Below, piece by piece: positions 17,230 to 26,657 of a stretch of 64,000 bases of DNA. Source of the DNA: Crocinitomicaceae bacterium (GTDB lineage: Bacteria; Bacteroidota; Bacteroidia; Flavobacteriales_D; Crocinitomicaceae); contig JAQVCM010000001.1 of the NCBI GenBank assembly GCA_028689775.1, positions 236,726-300,725 on the forward strand, in the 5' to 3' direction. Position 1 is the first letter of the stretch; each line of letters opens with the position of its first letter. The position numbers and the translations under genes were made by a program. The notes beneath the pieces are model-generated. The model ran no database searches. It was not told the DNA's origin and saw only the letters and a list, made by a program, of their open reading frames with translations.

Positions 17230-18329
17230 TCTTCAATTCTTTGATAGTAATGCAAAGGCTTTTTTTCTACTTCTCCTGCATGCATAATTTGAATGTAATC
17301 GGATAATACAAAATGCGGTTCTGCGGCACTGTTTTCCCAAAACTCATTCATTTTAGAAGCGTAGGTATAAATGTTATTGTTTTTATACGCATCGAAATAT
17401 CGGTATTTGGCATTCAGTTGGATTACTTGCTTTTTAGTTGGAAATTCAACGTTAAACCAGAATTGACTGTGTTGATGGTTTTTCAAAACATCTTCAAAAC
17501 TAAAAGCAGCACTTCCTGTTTTGTTTTTATCTGCTACGTTGTAATCACCTCCAGCATCGCGCAGTAACTTTGCTCCGAAACTGCCATTGGCAGGCATATA
17601 CCACGTGTCTGCATACATCATTCCTGAAAATACGCTGGGTTTGTTGGGTAGGTTTTTTGCTTCTTGTTTCATTTCGGTATATTGTGACACAACCTCGTTG
17701 AAATAAGCATTTGCTTCCTTTTCTTTTTCAAATAAAACACCGAATAATTTGACCCATTCTGCTTTTCCAAGCGGATGAATTTCTCTCCAGTCGTAATTGG
17801 GCATACACCAAATTCCAAGTTTTGCTAACTTGTTTTCGTTTGCAGGCGCTTTTCCTTCAAATCCGCTGTAAACAATGATTTTACTATTGGTTTTCAAAAC
17901 ACGTTCAGGATTCAAAAGTCCAAAGTCTTCAAATTCTAACACATCGCCATTTTCAATTCCTGCTAGAACGGTTTTGTTGTAAATGTATTTTTTGCTTGAA
18001 ACACCTTTGATTAAATCTGAAACTCCAATTTTGTTCATCATACCGATGTGCGTTCCTGAAAGCGTAACTATCGATTTCAATGGAATTTCAATCGGAGTTA
18101 AATCAGCAGGAACTGTAATTTCCAAACCTCTCTTAACAAGCGCATACTTTTTCTCAGCTAGCTTATTTTCAGGATTCAAAATAATCAATTCTACAAAATT
18201 TTCATGCTGAATGATGGAGAATAATTTGGCATATTCGATGCCTTGAACTTGGATCGATTCTTTTTTAATTTCGTTCTTACTTCCGCAAGAAGCCAAAATA
18301 AATAAAGCAAGTACAAACATCATCTTCAT
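17226..18329 (-). CDS. ABC transporter substrate-binding lipoprotein (FecB/BtuF type)
   Basis: Read from the ATG at 18329, because MKMMFVLALFILASCGSK is a lipoprotein signal with lipobox LASC; an in-frame start at 18410 would bury it. The mature protein has the periplasmic-binding-protein layout (VTLSGTHIGMMNKIGVSDLI, NPERVLKTNSKIIVYSG, GGDYNVADKNKTGSAAFSFE). It is a class III binding protein for siderophore-, heme- or cobalamin-like ligands. No cobalamin riboswitch is seen upstream and no TonB receptor gene is adjacent, so the ligand cannot be named. Confidence 0.88.
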   Translation of the reverse strand: MKMMFVLALFILASCGSKNEIKKESIQVQGIEYAKLFSIIQHENFVELIILNPENKLAEKKYALVKRGLEITVPADLTPIEIPLKSIVTLSGTHIGMMNKIGVSDLIKGVSSKKYIYNKTVLAGIENGDVLEFEDFGLLNPERVLKTNSKIIVYSGFEGKAPANENKLAKLGIWCMPNYDWREIHPLGKAEWVKLFGVLFEKEKEANAYFNEVVSQYTEMKQEAKNLPNKPSVFSGMMYADTWYMPANGSFGAKLLRDAGGDYNVADKNKTGSAAFSFEDVLKNHQHSQFWFNVEFPTKKQVIQLNAKYRYFDAYKNNNIYTYASKMNEFWENSAAEPHFVLSDYIQIMHAGEVEKKPLHYYQRIEE

Positions 18330-18334
18330 GTCAA

Positions 18335-18342
18335 CAAATATA
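18335..18342 (-). promoter_or_regulatory. Predicted -7 box just upstream of the binding-protein start
   Basis: TATATTTG on the minus strand ends only 6 bases before the ATG at 18329. If it is used, transcription would start at or next to the ATG and the mRNA would be leaderless or nearly so. Confidence 0.35.
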
Positions 18343-18410
18343 CGGATTTGCACCACAAACCATCTGAGGAATGTGTTTTGTTTTTGAAAGTTGGATTGAA
18401 AATGTTCCAT

Positions 18411-18650
18411 TCGCGAGGTAGATTAAATAAAATCCCCTCCAGAATCGAAACGTAAAAGTTCATTCCTAGCCCAGAAAGACAATTCAGTATTTATTTAGCG
18501 AATTTTCAAAAGCTCAACGTTTGAAAATTCGACACGACCAACTCTAAGTGGTCATTCCGAAGGAGTTTGCGACTGAGGAATCTTCTCATTGAGCGACAGC
18601 GATTCATTACTTTACGCGCATAAAATGATGTGATTGACATTTTTCCAAAA
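18411..18650. other. Gene-free region with dispersed-repeat-like sequence
   Basis: Between the ABC importer and metK. It contains GTCATTCCGAAGGAGTTTGC and the following TGAGGAATCTTCT, which read like a dispersed intergenic repeat, and an imperfect inverted repeat TTTTCAAA...TTTGAAAA (18507-18536). No ORF with coding character is seen. Confidence 0.4.
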
Positions 18651-18652
18651 AA

Positions 18653-18682
18653 AAATAGGCTCTCCAATTGGAAAGCCTATTT
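18653..18682 (-). terminator. Rho-independent terminator of metK
   Basis: Stem AAATAGGCT / AGCCTATTT with an inner TCCAATTGGA palindrome. On the minus strand it is followed by a run of nine T, directly downstream of the metK stop. Confidence 0.9.
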
Positions 18683-18703
18683 AAATAGATATCAATTGGA
18701 ATA

Positions 18704-19960
18704 TTACAATCCAAATGCTTTTTTAACGTGATCCACGTAATCTAATTTTTCCCAAGTAAACAATTCAACTTCTACTGTTTTCTCGTTTGCTTTTCCTTTG
18801 TTAAAGGTTTTAGACACGATTTCATTCTTTCTTCCCATGTGACCGTAAGCCGCAGTTTCAGAATAGATTGGATTTCTTAATTTCAAACGTTGTTCGATGA
18901 AGTATGGACGTAAATCAAATATAGATTCAATGATTTTAGCGATTTCTCCATCTGTTTTGTCAATTTTAGATGTTCCATACGTATTCACGTATAAACCACA
19001 AGGTTTAGCTACACCAATTGCGTAAGAAACTTGTACCAAAACTTCGTCGCATAAACCTGCAGCAACCATGTTTTTAGCGATGTGACGTGTTGCATAAGCA
19101 CCAGAACGGTCCACTTTACTCGGATCTTTACCAGAGAAAGCACCACCACCGTGCGCACCTTTACCACCGTAAGTATCTACGATAATTTTACGACCTGTTA
19201 AACCAGTATCTCCGTGAGGACCACCGATAACGAATTTTCCTGTTGGATTGATGTGGTAAATGATTTCGTTGGTGAACAATTTCTGTAACTCAGGAGTTAA
19301 AGAAGCTTTTACACGAGGAATAACGATTTCAATAATGTCTTTCTTGATTTTCGCTAACATGGTAGCTTCGTCTGCGAAATCATCGTGTTGTGTTGAAACA
19401 ACAATTGAATCAATACGCTGTGGAACATTGTCATCAGAATATTCAATCGTCACTTGCGACTTAGCGTCTGGACGAAGGTAAGCGATTACTTCTGGTTCGT
19501 TGTTGCGAATATCAGAAAGTTCACGTAAGATTTTATGCGCTAAATCCAATGCCAATGGCATGTAGTTTTCAGTTTCTTTTGTTGCGTAACCAAACATCAT
19601 TCCTTGGTCACCAGCACCTTGCTCTTCCGGATTGGCTCTGTCAACACCTTGATTGATATCGTCAGACTGATCGTGGATTGCCGAGATGACACCGCAAGAG
19701 TTTGCCTCAAACATATATTCTGCTTTCGTGTAACCGATTTTAGCGATTACTTCGCGAGCGATTGATTGTACATCTAGATAAGTATTCGTTTTCACTTCAC
19801 CTGCCAATACAACCTGTCCAGTAGTAACAAGCGTTTCGCAAGCTACTTTTGATTGTGGGTCGTATGCCATGAAGTTGTCTATCAACGCATCAGAGATTTG
19901 ATCCGCCACTTTATCTGGATGACCTTCAGAAACTGATTCTGATGTAAACAAATAGGACAT
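18704..19960 (-). CDS. metK: S-adenosylmethionine synthase
   Basis: A 418-residue enzyme that makes S-adenosylmethionine from methionine and ATP. The N-terminal [20 protein letters not shown] contains the conserved GHPDK. The two family signatures are present: [12 protein letters not shown], and the glycine-rich [20 protein letters not shown]. Length is normal for the family. It is monocistronic, with a strong terminator after it and several palindromes in its upstream region. No known SAM riboswitch is recognised. Confidence 0.98.
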   Translation of the reverse strand: MSYLFTSESVSEGHPDKVADQISDALIDNFMAYDPQSKVACETLVTTGQVVLAGEVKTNTYLDVQSIAREVIAKIGYTKAEYMFEANSCGVISAIHDQSDDINQGVDRANPEEQGAGDQGMMFGYATKETENYMPLALDLAHKILRELSDIRNNEPEVIAYLRPDAKSQVTIEYSDDNVPQRIDSIVVSTQHDDFADEATMLAKIKKDIIEIVIPRVKASLTPELQKLFTNEIIYHINPTGKFVIGGPHGDTGLTGRKIIVDTYGGKGAHGGGAFSGKDPSKVDRSGAYATRHIAKNMVAAGLCDEVLVQVSYAIGVAKPCGLYVNTYGTSKIDKTDGEIAKIIESIFDLRPYFIEQRLKLRNPIYSETAAYGHMGRKNEIVSKTFNKGKANEKTVEVELFTWEKLDYVDHVKKAFGL

Positions 19961-20060
19961 GTATATAATTTTTTAATGAATATTTAAGTCGACGAAATTA
20001 ATGATAATTTTTAATTCCCTTGGTACGAATTGTGAAGTTTATGCTTTAATTAAGGATTAT

Positions 20061-20163
20061 AGATTCTTTGAATCTTGATTTTTCGTTTTTTTAATCATTT
20101 TATCGCGATAAATCAGACTTGTTTTGTTAAAGATTTTTCACTTTTGAAATTTATTCAAAAGTG
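20061..20163. promoter_or_regulatory. Cluster of three palindromes between metK and rnpB
   Basis: AGATTCTTTGAATCT (20061-20075), TTTATCGCGATAAA (20099-20112) and CACTTTTGAA-attta-TTCAAAAGTG (20139-20163). The last could be an rnpB 3' hairpin, but no U run follows it on the minus strand. The others could be operators for metK, whose start is 100-150 bases away. Role inferred only from symmetry. Confidence 0.4.
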
Positions 20164-20198
20164 TTCTTTATTGACCGTGAAACCATGAAGAAAAAATA

Positions 20199-20592
20199 AA
20201 AGCAAACCATAAGCCGGGTTCTGTGTCTGTTGTTTGCACAACATATCTATCATTTATCTAGTTCCGAAATCACTCGCGGAATCCATCGACCTACCCTCTG
20301 AGTCGGGCGAACAGCCCTTTCATCGATCCAAGACCGACATCCCCAGTTTACATGGTCTTTCAGTTCGTGAGGTTTACCTTGCCTCCGATGTTGCCATCTG
20401 AGCGGTGCGCTCTTACCACACCTTTTCACCTTTTCCTCGAGTAAACCCAAGGTAGTTTTCCTTTCTGCGGCACTTTCTGTTCCCCTGATCTTAAAACCAA
20501 AGGACCTTCCCGTTAGGAAGCACGATGTCCTATACTGCCCGGACTTTCCTCTTTTCGTCTTGCGACGAACAGCGATAGACTGGTTTGCTTTG
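20199..20592 (-). ncRNA. rnpB: RNase P RNA, bacterial type A
   Basis: The RNA subunit that cleaves 5' leaders from pre-tRNAs. Read on the minus strand, the 5' conserved region GAGGAAAGTCCGGGC, the middle GGTAAGAGCGCACCG and the 3' end ATAAGCCGGGTTCTGT are all present. The outer ends (AAAGCAAACCA / TGGTTTGCTTT) pair to close helix P1. The ends are set by this pairing and by the promoter box just upstream. A 66-codon reading frame inside it is a by-product. Confidence 0.95.
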
Positions 20593-20595
20593 GGG

Positions 20596-20603
20596 CAAAG
20601 GTA
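20596..20603 (-). promoter_or_regulatory. Predicted -7 box of rnpB
   Basis: TACCTTTG on the minus strand, a perfect TAnnTTTG box 4 bases from the predicted 5' end of the RNA. Confidence 0.65.
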
Positions 20604-20819
20604 AGCATTTAATTATTTTGTAGTGTTAAGCTTCTTGGATTAGCCTCAAAATCCGCCAACTTTTTGCTTCCAATTACATTTGTAGTGTTTTCAAGAGTTA
20701 CTAAGTTTGAAAACTTAATTCCCATTATTATTAAATTATTTATGTCGTTCTGTAAATTGTATTCATGATTAATTCAAATTATATGTAAAGATATGTTTTT
20801 GTTGGAAGCGCTAATTTTT

Positions 20820-21368
20820 TTATCTTTTTACATTAATTTGCTCGCTGAGAATTTTATTACTTTCCGATTTATAATATAAAATAGATTTTATTTCATTTTC
20901 ATTAAAAGCGTAAGAAATGGTTAACCCAAACTTATAGCTATACTCAGAATCATTAATAAATGCTTTGACTTTATCAATATCGTGTTTTGAAGTTTTGTTT
21001 TTTTTCGCCTCAATAATAAGCAAGTTCGCATTTTCTTCATTTTCAATATTCATTCTTCTATGAATTAAAATATCTGGCCGAACGGGTATTCTTACGCCAT
21101 CAATTTTCACTCTTTTTGTATCAGAAAAGTTTCGATTGTATTCTATGTCGACGTAGTAATTTTGTATTTCTTTATTAATTAATTCAGTTTCCAAATAAAA
21201 TGCAAGTCTATGATTTAAAGTTGTTTCGTGAAGTTCACGGTTCAGTAATCTTTCTTTTTGTGTTGATTTACCCAATTTAGGTAACTTTTGCTTTATAATA
21301 TTATTGTCTTTTTCGGCTAATTTCTCTAATGATCTTCTAATTAGTTCATTGATTGTTTTTTTATCCAT
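20820..21368 (-). CDS. PD-(D/E)XK nuclease-like protein
   Basis: A 182-residue protein of no named family. It has the core of a PD-(D/E)XK nuclease fold: Glu45 in a helix (LLNRELHETT), then PDILIHRR with Asp99, and LLIIEAKKN with Glu120 and Lys122 on the next strand. This D...E-x-K spacing is the metal site of restriction-type nucleases. The N-terminus is a charged helix. It lies 120 bases downstream of the AIPR gene on the same strand and 227 bases from rnpB, and its base composition is lower in GC than the neighbours. A defence role beside AIPR is inferred; nuclease activity is predicted, not shown. Confidence 0.7.
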   Translation of the reverse strand: MDKKTINELIRRSLEKLAEKDNNIIKQKLPKLGKSTQKERLLNRELHETTLNHRLAFYLETELINKEIQNYYVDIEYNRNFSDTKRVKIDGVRIPVRPDILIHRRMNIENEENANLLIIEAKKNKTSKHDIDKVKAFINDSEYSYKFGLTISYAFNENEIKSILYYKSESNKILSEQINVKR

Positions 21369-21488
21369 TTCTATTTAAGAATTATTCTTTAAACTCTCGT
21401 TTTTTTTCTTTAGATCAGCGAAAGTTAACGTTTAGCATTATTTGCGCTTTCAACGCGGGATTTCTTCAGTAGTTGATAACCAATAAAA

Positions 21489-23189
21489 TTAATTATACAC
21501 GGTATTAGCGTCTTTTATTTTTTCAAATATGTCGTTCGTTTTCGTTTTATTTTTAAATAATGTTACAATTATTGCCTTATCATAATTATTGTCTATAATT
21601 TTTTTCATTATTTCAAAAGCATCGGTTACTTTTTGATCCATTACTTCCAAAAGCTTTGGATTGTCAAAATTAAATTTATTTTCTTTATATTTTTTTGTAT
21701 CAATTGTATTGAATACTAACATAGAAATAACTCTGTTTCCGTGTATAATTATACTTTTGTCTCTTCCTGATTCTAAAAGTGATTCTTTTACTTTAATGGA
21801 ATGATCTATTATTCTTTGAGTTCTAACACAATTGTATACATAACGACCTGTCACTTTTGGATTGAATAACTTTTTGTAGGGTGCATTTTCTAAATCATCC
21901 CATAATATTCCAATTTCTCTTTTTAATTGCACAGTAATTGAAATGTCATTTGAGGCACAAGCCAATGAGGTAGTACTTTCAACTAACTCAAACGTTATCT
22001 TGTTCTTACTTTCATATTCTCCTCTACTAATTCTATAATCTACTCCATCGATTAGCAATTCCTCGCGTATTCGGGTTTGCTCTAAATCAAAAGTTACAAA
22101 GTCTCTATTTTTTACTCTATTTTGAGTATTATTTGCTTTAGTAATTTTTTGTCCAAAATTTTCTTCAGCACCATTTAATTGTATGATTCTAACAGGTACG
22201 TATACTTTTTCTAATTTTGCGGGATTCTCTTCGCCAAATTTTCCAATTGAACTAACTGTTTGAGCGCCATTTACAATACTTAAATTAGTGCATAAAAACT
22301 GACCAACATCAGTTGATGCTCCACCAACCATGTTTTTTTCAATTGAATCAGATATTAAAGTTATACCATTGTTGAAAAACCAGAAGTATTCGGGGTTTTC
22401 CTCAAGTGTTTGAGTAATCTCTTTATTAACATCAGTTTCCCCTAACACGCCCCTAATATTTTTAGCAAATAATCTTTTTCTGTATTTGTCAAACCAACTA
22501 TAAACTTCTACACCATTTACTTGACCATAAAATCCAACATTAGGTTCGGTTATCTTACCAAAACATTTTAATTGAATTGTTAAATCAATAGGTTCTAAGT
22601 TTTCGCTTGAAATAACTAATGAAGAATGTATTCGTTTCTGGTTAAAAATGGAGAGATAGACTAATTCACTTGCATCATTAAGTTCTAGGAGTAAATCCGA
22701 AAAATCTCTTCTTGATGGTTCAGCTAAATCATTAATTCCTGTGTAAGTCAGAATTATTTGATATTTGGTTTTTGGGTCACAAATTGCATTTTTAATGATT
22801 ACTTCTTTATTCTTTACTTTATCATTAAATCTATCAAACCTAAAATTCATTAAGTCCTTAATTCCGCTAATAAATTTCTTTACCTCTCCATTTTCCGGTT
22901 CGCCTTTACCATTATGAATCCACTTTGATTGTACAAGAAATAAATATTTACTTTTTGCGTCATAGTAGATTGCGTCAATTCCATTATCTCCGCTACCATC
23001 TACAATTGATTCAGCAGCCATTTTTGGAGTGATTTGCGAATGATGTTCAAGTGAATATGCTGCTAGTCCTCTTGTAAGAAAGAAATTCTCTAATTGTTTG
23101 TCTTTAGCGTTTGTATCACTCAAATCAATTAATTCGCTGTAGTCGCTATTAATTTGAGACTTTATATGATTTACGTGAAGTTCACTCAT
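21489..23189 (-). CDS. AIPR family protein with Mrr-like nuclease motif
   Basis: The start is taken at 23189 (MSELHVNHIKSQ); an in-frame ATG at 23228 is the alternative. The C-terminal two thirds match AIPR (abortive infection phage resistance) proteins: FWFFNNGITLISDS, LSIVNGAQTVSSIG, VPVRIIQLNG, ITKANNTQNRVKNRDF. The N-terminus has DGSGDNGIDAIYYD and FLVQSKW, that is Asp and Gln-x-Lys, the Mrr-like variant of the PD-(D/E)XK site. In known cases AIPR proteins limit phage growth at the cost of the infected cell. Low GC and the second nuclease-like gene beside it suggest an acquired defence pair. Confidence 0.85.
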   Translation of the reverse strand: MSELHVNHIKSQINSDYSELIDLSDTNAKDKQLENFFLTRGLAAYSLEHHSQITPKMAAESIVDGSGDNGIDAIYYDAKSKYLFLVQSKWIHNGKGEPENGEVKKFISGIKDLMNFRFDRFNDKVKNKEVIIKNAICDPKTKYQIILTYTGINDLAEPSRRDFSDLLLELNDASELVYLSIFNQKRIHSSLVISSENLEPIDLTIQLKCFGKITEPNVGFYGQVNGVEVYSWFDKYRKRLFAKNIRGVLGETDVNKEITQTLEENPEYFWFFNNGITLISDSIEKNMVGGASTDVGQFLCTNLSIVNGAQTVSSIGKFGEENPAKLEKVYVPVRIIQLNGAEENFGQKITKANNTQNRVKNRDFVTFDLEQTRIREELLIDGVDYRISRGEYESKNKITFELVESTTSLACASNDISITVQLKREIGILWDDLENAPYKKLFNPKVTGRYVYNCVRTQRIIDHSIKVKESLLESGRDKSIIIHGNRVISMLVFNTIDTKKYKENKFNFDNPKLLEVMDQKVTDAFEIMKKIIDNNYDKAIIVTLFKNKTKTNDIFEKIKDANTVYN

Positions 23190-23339
23190 TTTATTATAAT
23201 TGTGGTTAATTAGAGATAGATATGACAATCATCATAGTATATTCACCTCCAAATATATAACTTTTCCCTTATAAAACATCAATCGGAAGTCTTTAACGGT
23301 TTCAAACTCTTACCACGAACAAGAGCATAAATCCACCTT

Positions 23340-23435
23340 CAACCCAATTCACAAAGTGAACCCTATAACCCAATCTGCTCATCTGCTACCGCCGCAGGCA
23401 GCAACGGAGTTAATCTGCTCATCTACAATTCCCTT
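23340..23435. repeat. Intergenic repeat with direct repeats AATCTGCTCATCT
   Basis: AATCTGCTCATCT occurs at both ends of a short GC-rich stretch containing CCGCCGCAGGCAG and GCAACGGAGTTAA. The latter resembles GCAACGCAGTTAAAC in the repeats at 55.4 and 58.7 kb, so this is probably a member of the same dispersed family. Confidence 0.4.
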
Positions 23436-23436
23436 C

Positions 23437-23886
23437 TCAAACTCCCCCAAACCTCACAAAAGACCCAACAATCAACATACTAACCCCCAACATCGAAACG
23501 CAAAAAATGTGAACCGCCATTTCGGGTAACTTCTTGTTGCTGTGCTTCAATTTCGGTAAAACTCGAATTTGTGCACTCAAGGCAAACAGGACCGTGGTGA
23601 ACAACAACAGTAATTTAATCGAAACTACATTTTCAATTGGATTCGCGAAATGAAACCATTGACTGACTGTTACGCCGTATTTGTAACTCAACATGATGCC
23701 GGTGATGATGGAAATTGCCATGGCTGTTAAACCGACTGGTTCGTATTTCCGTTCAAAATCTAGCAAGGTATTCTGATTTCGGGTTCGCATCACGCCTGGT
23801 AAAATTCCGAACAATAAAACCAAATGTCCGCCAACCCAAATGGTGGCAGCTAGGAGATGGATGATTAATAAAAGATGATGACTCAT
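23437..23886 (-). CDS. CopD-like four-helix membrane protein
   Basis: A 149-residue protein with four membrane helices. The N-terminal HHLLLIIHLLAATIWVGGHL carries the His and GGH pattern seen in CopD/HemJ-like heme- or copper-binding membrane proteins. The later helices hold ITGIMLSYKYGV and SIKLLLLFTTVLFAL. It is transcribed away from the hemerythrin/PAS gene; the 22-base palindrome lies between them and may control both. Whether it binds copper or heme cannot be told from the sequence. Confidence 0.7.
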   Translation of the reverse strand: MSHHLLLIIHLLAATIWVGGHLVLLFGILPGVMRTRNQNTLLDFERKYEPVGLTAMAISIITGIMLSYKYGVTVSQWFHFANPIENVVSIKLLLLFTTVLFALSAQIRVLPKLKHSNKKLPEMAVHIFCVSMLGVSMLIVGSFVRFGGV

Positions 23887-23990
23887 GATCTGTTTTTTTA
23901 AATTTTAAGTGTCAAACACACGAATTTTTCAATATATGACCTCGGTCAATTTTTATTGTTTTTTAATGCCTGATATTTGTACTCGCAAGA

Positions 23991-24012
23991 TATAGGACAA
24001 ATTTGTCCGATA
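23991..24012. promoter_or_regulatory. 22-bp palindromic operator between divergent genes
   Basis: Core GGACAAATTTGTCC (23995-24008), extended to 11-bp half-sites with a single mismatched pair. It ends 3 bases before a TAACATTG -7-like box (24015-24022) for the hemerythrin/PAS gene. The half sequence ATAGGACAAA recurs next to the norC promoter (29401-29410). Likely the binding site of a dimeric regulator; which one is unknown. Confidence 0.65.
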
Positions 24013-24051
24013 TATAACATTGTATAAGTAAAAGTACTAAATGATTGAAAC

Positions 24052-25029
24052 ATGGAAGCAGTAAATGAAATAAATATCGAAAATAATTCACTTTCAGAAG
24101 GACATCCAATAAACATCTATTTTGCAGAAAAGAAATTGATTCAAGAGTTGATTCAAGAATTAGCAGAAACAGATCCGAAAGCTGAATATCAGAAGTTTTA
24201 CAACATATTTAATAATTTAAATGCCATTGAAAAGCGTTTTCAACGAAAAGAAAATCAGTTTTTTCCTTATTTAGAAAAACGGGGTTGGAACAATCCTTCG
24301 CAAGGAATGTGGTCATTTCACGATAATTTGAGAGATCAATTCAAACTTTTGCGCGGCAACATCGAATTCAAAGATTGGGAACGAATAGAAGCCGATACTG
24401 AAAATCTAATTGCTGGACTTAATCGTTTGTTGACGGTCGAAGAAACGGTTTTATTTCCAAATGCGATGAATCTTTTGAAAGAGGAAGACTGGATACAGAT
24501 GCGTGCCGGAGAAATTGAAATCGGTTGGATGCATTCTATGAATCCACCTGCTTTTCCGGAGGAAGAATACATCCACCCAAGTCAAGATTTTACTAAAAGG
24601 GAATTGCCTTTTTCGTTGAAAAATACTTCGCATTACGATGAAGGTCACATGACGGTTGAACAAGTGAACATGCTCTTCAAAACCTTGCCTTTGGATTTAA
24701 CTTACGTCGATGAAAACGACAAAGTAATTTTCTACAATCGGGGAGAAGAGCGACTTTTTCCACGAAGTCCCGGAATTATTGGTCGTGATGTGCGCTTCTG
24801 TCATCCACCGAAAAGTGTGGGAACGGTGTTGCAAATTTTGGCAGAATTTAGAAAAGGAACGAAAAGCACCGCTGCATTCTGGATTAATTACAAAGAACGG
24901 TTGATTTACATCCGTTACTTCGCCGTGCGCGATGCGGATAATACGTATAGAGGTGTGATTGAAATGTCACAAGATATTACAGATTTAAAAGCAATTGAAG
25001 GTCAACGCAGGTTGTTGGACTGGGATTAA
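24052..25029 (+). CDS. Hemerythrin-like / PAS domain protein (DUF438 type)
   Basis: A 325-residue cytoplasmic protein. Residues ~15-140 resemble a hemerythrin-like four-helix bundle (GHPINIYFAEK with H18, RKENQFFPYLEKRGW, MWSFHDNLRDQF with H90, TVEETVLFP). Residues ~205-320 are a PAS domain with VRFCHPPKSV and FWINYKERLIYIRYFAVRD, the form found at the end of DUF438 proteins. The His that usually precedes RKEN is replaced (KRFQRKEN), so the di-iron site may be altered. Proteins of this type occur with nitric-oxide genes; the norCB operon is 1.6 kb away. A sensor or NO-damage role is inference. Confidence 0.85.
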   Translation: MEAVNEINIENNSLSEGHPINIYFAEKKLIQELIQELAETDPKAEYQKFYNIFNNLNAIEKRFQRKENQFFPYLEKRGWNNPSQGMWSFHDNLRDQFKLLRGNIEFKDWERIEADTENLIAGLNRLLTVEETVLFPNAMNLLKEEDWIQMRAGEIEIGWMHSMNPPAFPEEEYIHPSQDFTKRELPFSLKNTSHYDEGHMTVEQVNMLFKTLPLDLTYVDENDKVIFYNRGEERLFPRSPGIIGRDVRFCHPPKSVGTVLQILAEFRKGTKSTAAFWINYKERLIYIRYFAVRDADNTYRGVIEMSQDITDLKAIEGQRRLLDWD

Positions 25030-25051
25030 AATGTTAAGCTGCAAATAAAAG

Positions 25052-25092
25052 AAAGCATGGTTTGAGTTGGTCTTCATTCCGTGCTTTTTTTG
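25052..25092 (+). terminator. Rho-independent terminator of the hemerythrin/PAS gene
   Basis: AAAGCATGG / CCGTGCTTT stem (one T-G pair) followed by a run of T on the plus strand, 23 bases after the stop codon. Confidence 0.75.
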
Positions 25093-25098
25093 TTTTAA

Positions 25099-25125
25099 TT
25101 CAATAATTCAATAATTCAATAATTC
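25099..25125. repeat. Short tandem repeat overlapping the nadB stop
   Basis: About three copies of the 9-base unit TTCAATAAT. The nadB stop codon and last residues are encoded within it. Confidence 0.7.
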
Positions 25126-26657
25126 AGCTTCATAAATCCACCGCAATTTTCTTTTCTTTTCAGAGAATGTTCAACAATCAACAAACCGACTTCAATCTGA
25201 TTCAAGATTTCCACCATTTTCCAATTTAAAAGATGTTTTTGAGTTGTGTTTTCCAAGATGGATTTCCATTCTGTCATTCGGTTTTGAGCGATTTTTAAAT
25301 CCGCATCATTTCGAACAATTCCAACCGATGAACTCATCAAAGCCTGTAGTTCAGTTTTCAGGTCTTGCAATTGAATTTGATGCGCGTTGGTCATTGGAAT
25401 GAAATCTGGATTGTTTTTATTTTCCAATGAGATTGGCAACTTGTTTTCTTTTAAATCGCAAGATGCTAAATGTTTGAAAATGTTATCCGCATATACCAAG
25501 GCTTCTAGCAAAGAGTTGGAAGCCAGTCGGTTTGCGCCGTGAAGTCCTGTTCTGGAAACTTCGCCGCACGCATATAAATGTTGAATGCTGGTTTGACCGT
25601 TTGTATCGACATCCACGCCACCACAAAGATAATGTTGCGCTGGAACAACTGGAATCCAAGCTCTTGCTGGATTCACACCTTTTGCAATGCAAGTTTGAAC
25701 AATGGTGGGAAAATGCTTTTTGAATTTATCCATGTCCAAATGCGTGCAATCTAAAAACACACACGGTTCTCCTGATTTTTTCAATTCCATATTAATCGCT
25801 TGAGAAACAATGTCTCTCGAAGCCAATTCACCGCGCGAATCAATTTTGAGTAAGAAGCGTTCGCCGCGTTTGTTTTTTAAATGAGCGCCAAATCCACGAA
25901 CGGCTTCGGAAATCAGGAACTTATTTTTACTTTCTTTCTCATAAAAAACCGTTGGATGAAATTGAATGAATTCCATGTCCAAGATCGTGGCTCCAGCTCG
26001 AAACGCCATCGCAATTCCGTCGCCGGTTGCAATGGAAGGATTGGAACTGTGTTGATAGGTATTACCAATTCCTCCAGTTGCCAAAATGGTAAAATCAGCC
26101 TGAAAAATTGTTGTCTTTTTGCTTACAATGTGAATTACTTTTGCTCCGTAACAGCGATTATTTTCAACCAACAAATCGAGTGCGAAATGATGTGGAAGCA
26201 GCTCGATGTTTTCTTGCCGGTGAACTTGTTTTAAGATTTTCTGTTCTATTTCAAATCCCGTTTGATCTTTGTGGTGCAAAACGCGGCTGGCAGAATGTCC
26301 GCCTTCCATTCCCAAATCAAAGTTTCCCGTTTTATTTTTGTCGAAATTGGCGCCCCAAGAAATGAGTTCTTGCAAGCGTTTCGGTCCATTTTTAATCACC
26401 ATTTCAACCACCGATAAATCGCATAATCCTGCGCCAGCAATCAAGGTGTCTTCGATGTGATCTTGGTATGAATCGGTGATTTCGCTCGTCACAACCGCCA
26501 CGCCGCCTTGCGCGTATTTGGTATTCGATTCGTCTTCATCGCCTTTGGTGATAATTGTTATTTTTCGGTCTGGAAAACGGGTCGCCATTTTCAACGCAAA
26601 GGTCAAACCAGCAACGCCAGAACCCAGGATTAAGTAGTTCGTCTTTTCCATAATCAC
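25116..26657 (-). CDS. nadB: L-aspartate oxidase
   Basis: A 513-residue FAD enzyme that oxidises L-aspartate to iminoaspartate, the first step of NAD synthesis. It has an N-terminal FAD Rossmann motif ([14 protein letters not shown]), [11 protein letters not shown], the active-site region EFIQFHPT, and [20 protein letters not shown], typical of the succinate dehydrogenase/fumarate reductase flavoprotein family. It overlaps the nadA stop by 4 bases, and iminoaspartate is the NadA substrate. It is the last gene of the norC-norB-nadA-nadB run. Confidence 0.96.
   Translation of the reverse strand: MIMEKTNYLILGSGVAGLTFALKMATRFPDRKITIITKGDEDESNTKYAQGGVAVVTSEITDSYQDHIEDTLIAGAGLCDLSVVEMVIKNGPKRLQELISWGANFDKNKTGNFDLGMEGGHSASRVLHHKDQTGFEIEQKILKQVHRQENIELLPHHFALDLLVENNRCYGAKVIHIVSKKTTIFQADFTILATGGIGNTYQHSSNPSIATGDGIAMAFRAGATILDMEFIQFHPTVFYEKESKNKFLISEAVRGFGAHLKNKRGERFLLKIDSRGELASRDIVSQAINMELKKSGEPCVFLDCTHLDMDKFKKHFPTIVQTCIAKGVNPARAWIPVVPAQHYLCGGVDVDTNGQTSIQHLYACGEVSRTGLHGANRLASNSLLEALVYADNIFKHLASCDLKENKLPISLENKNNPDFIPMTNAHQIQLQDLKTELQALMSSSVGIVRNDADLKIAQNRMTEWKSILENTTQKHLLNWKMVEILNQIEVGLLIVEHSLKRKENCGGFMKLNY

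Noticed and set aside
18411..18703. Cobalamin riboswitch before the ABC importer
   Set aside because: Neither strand shows the conserved B12-box core; only repeat-like sequence and the metK terminator are present.
20250..20450. 66-codon ORF on the minus strand
   Set aside because: It lies entirely within the RNase P RNA gene, whose conserved sequences and end pairing are clear.
21489..23228. Complete restriction-modification system
   Set aside because: No methyltransferase gene is adjacent; only nuclease-like motifs are present, and the large protein matches AIPR.
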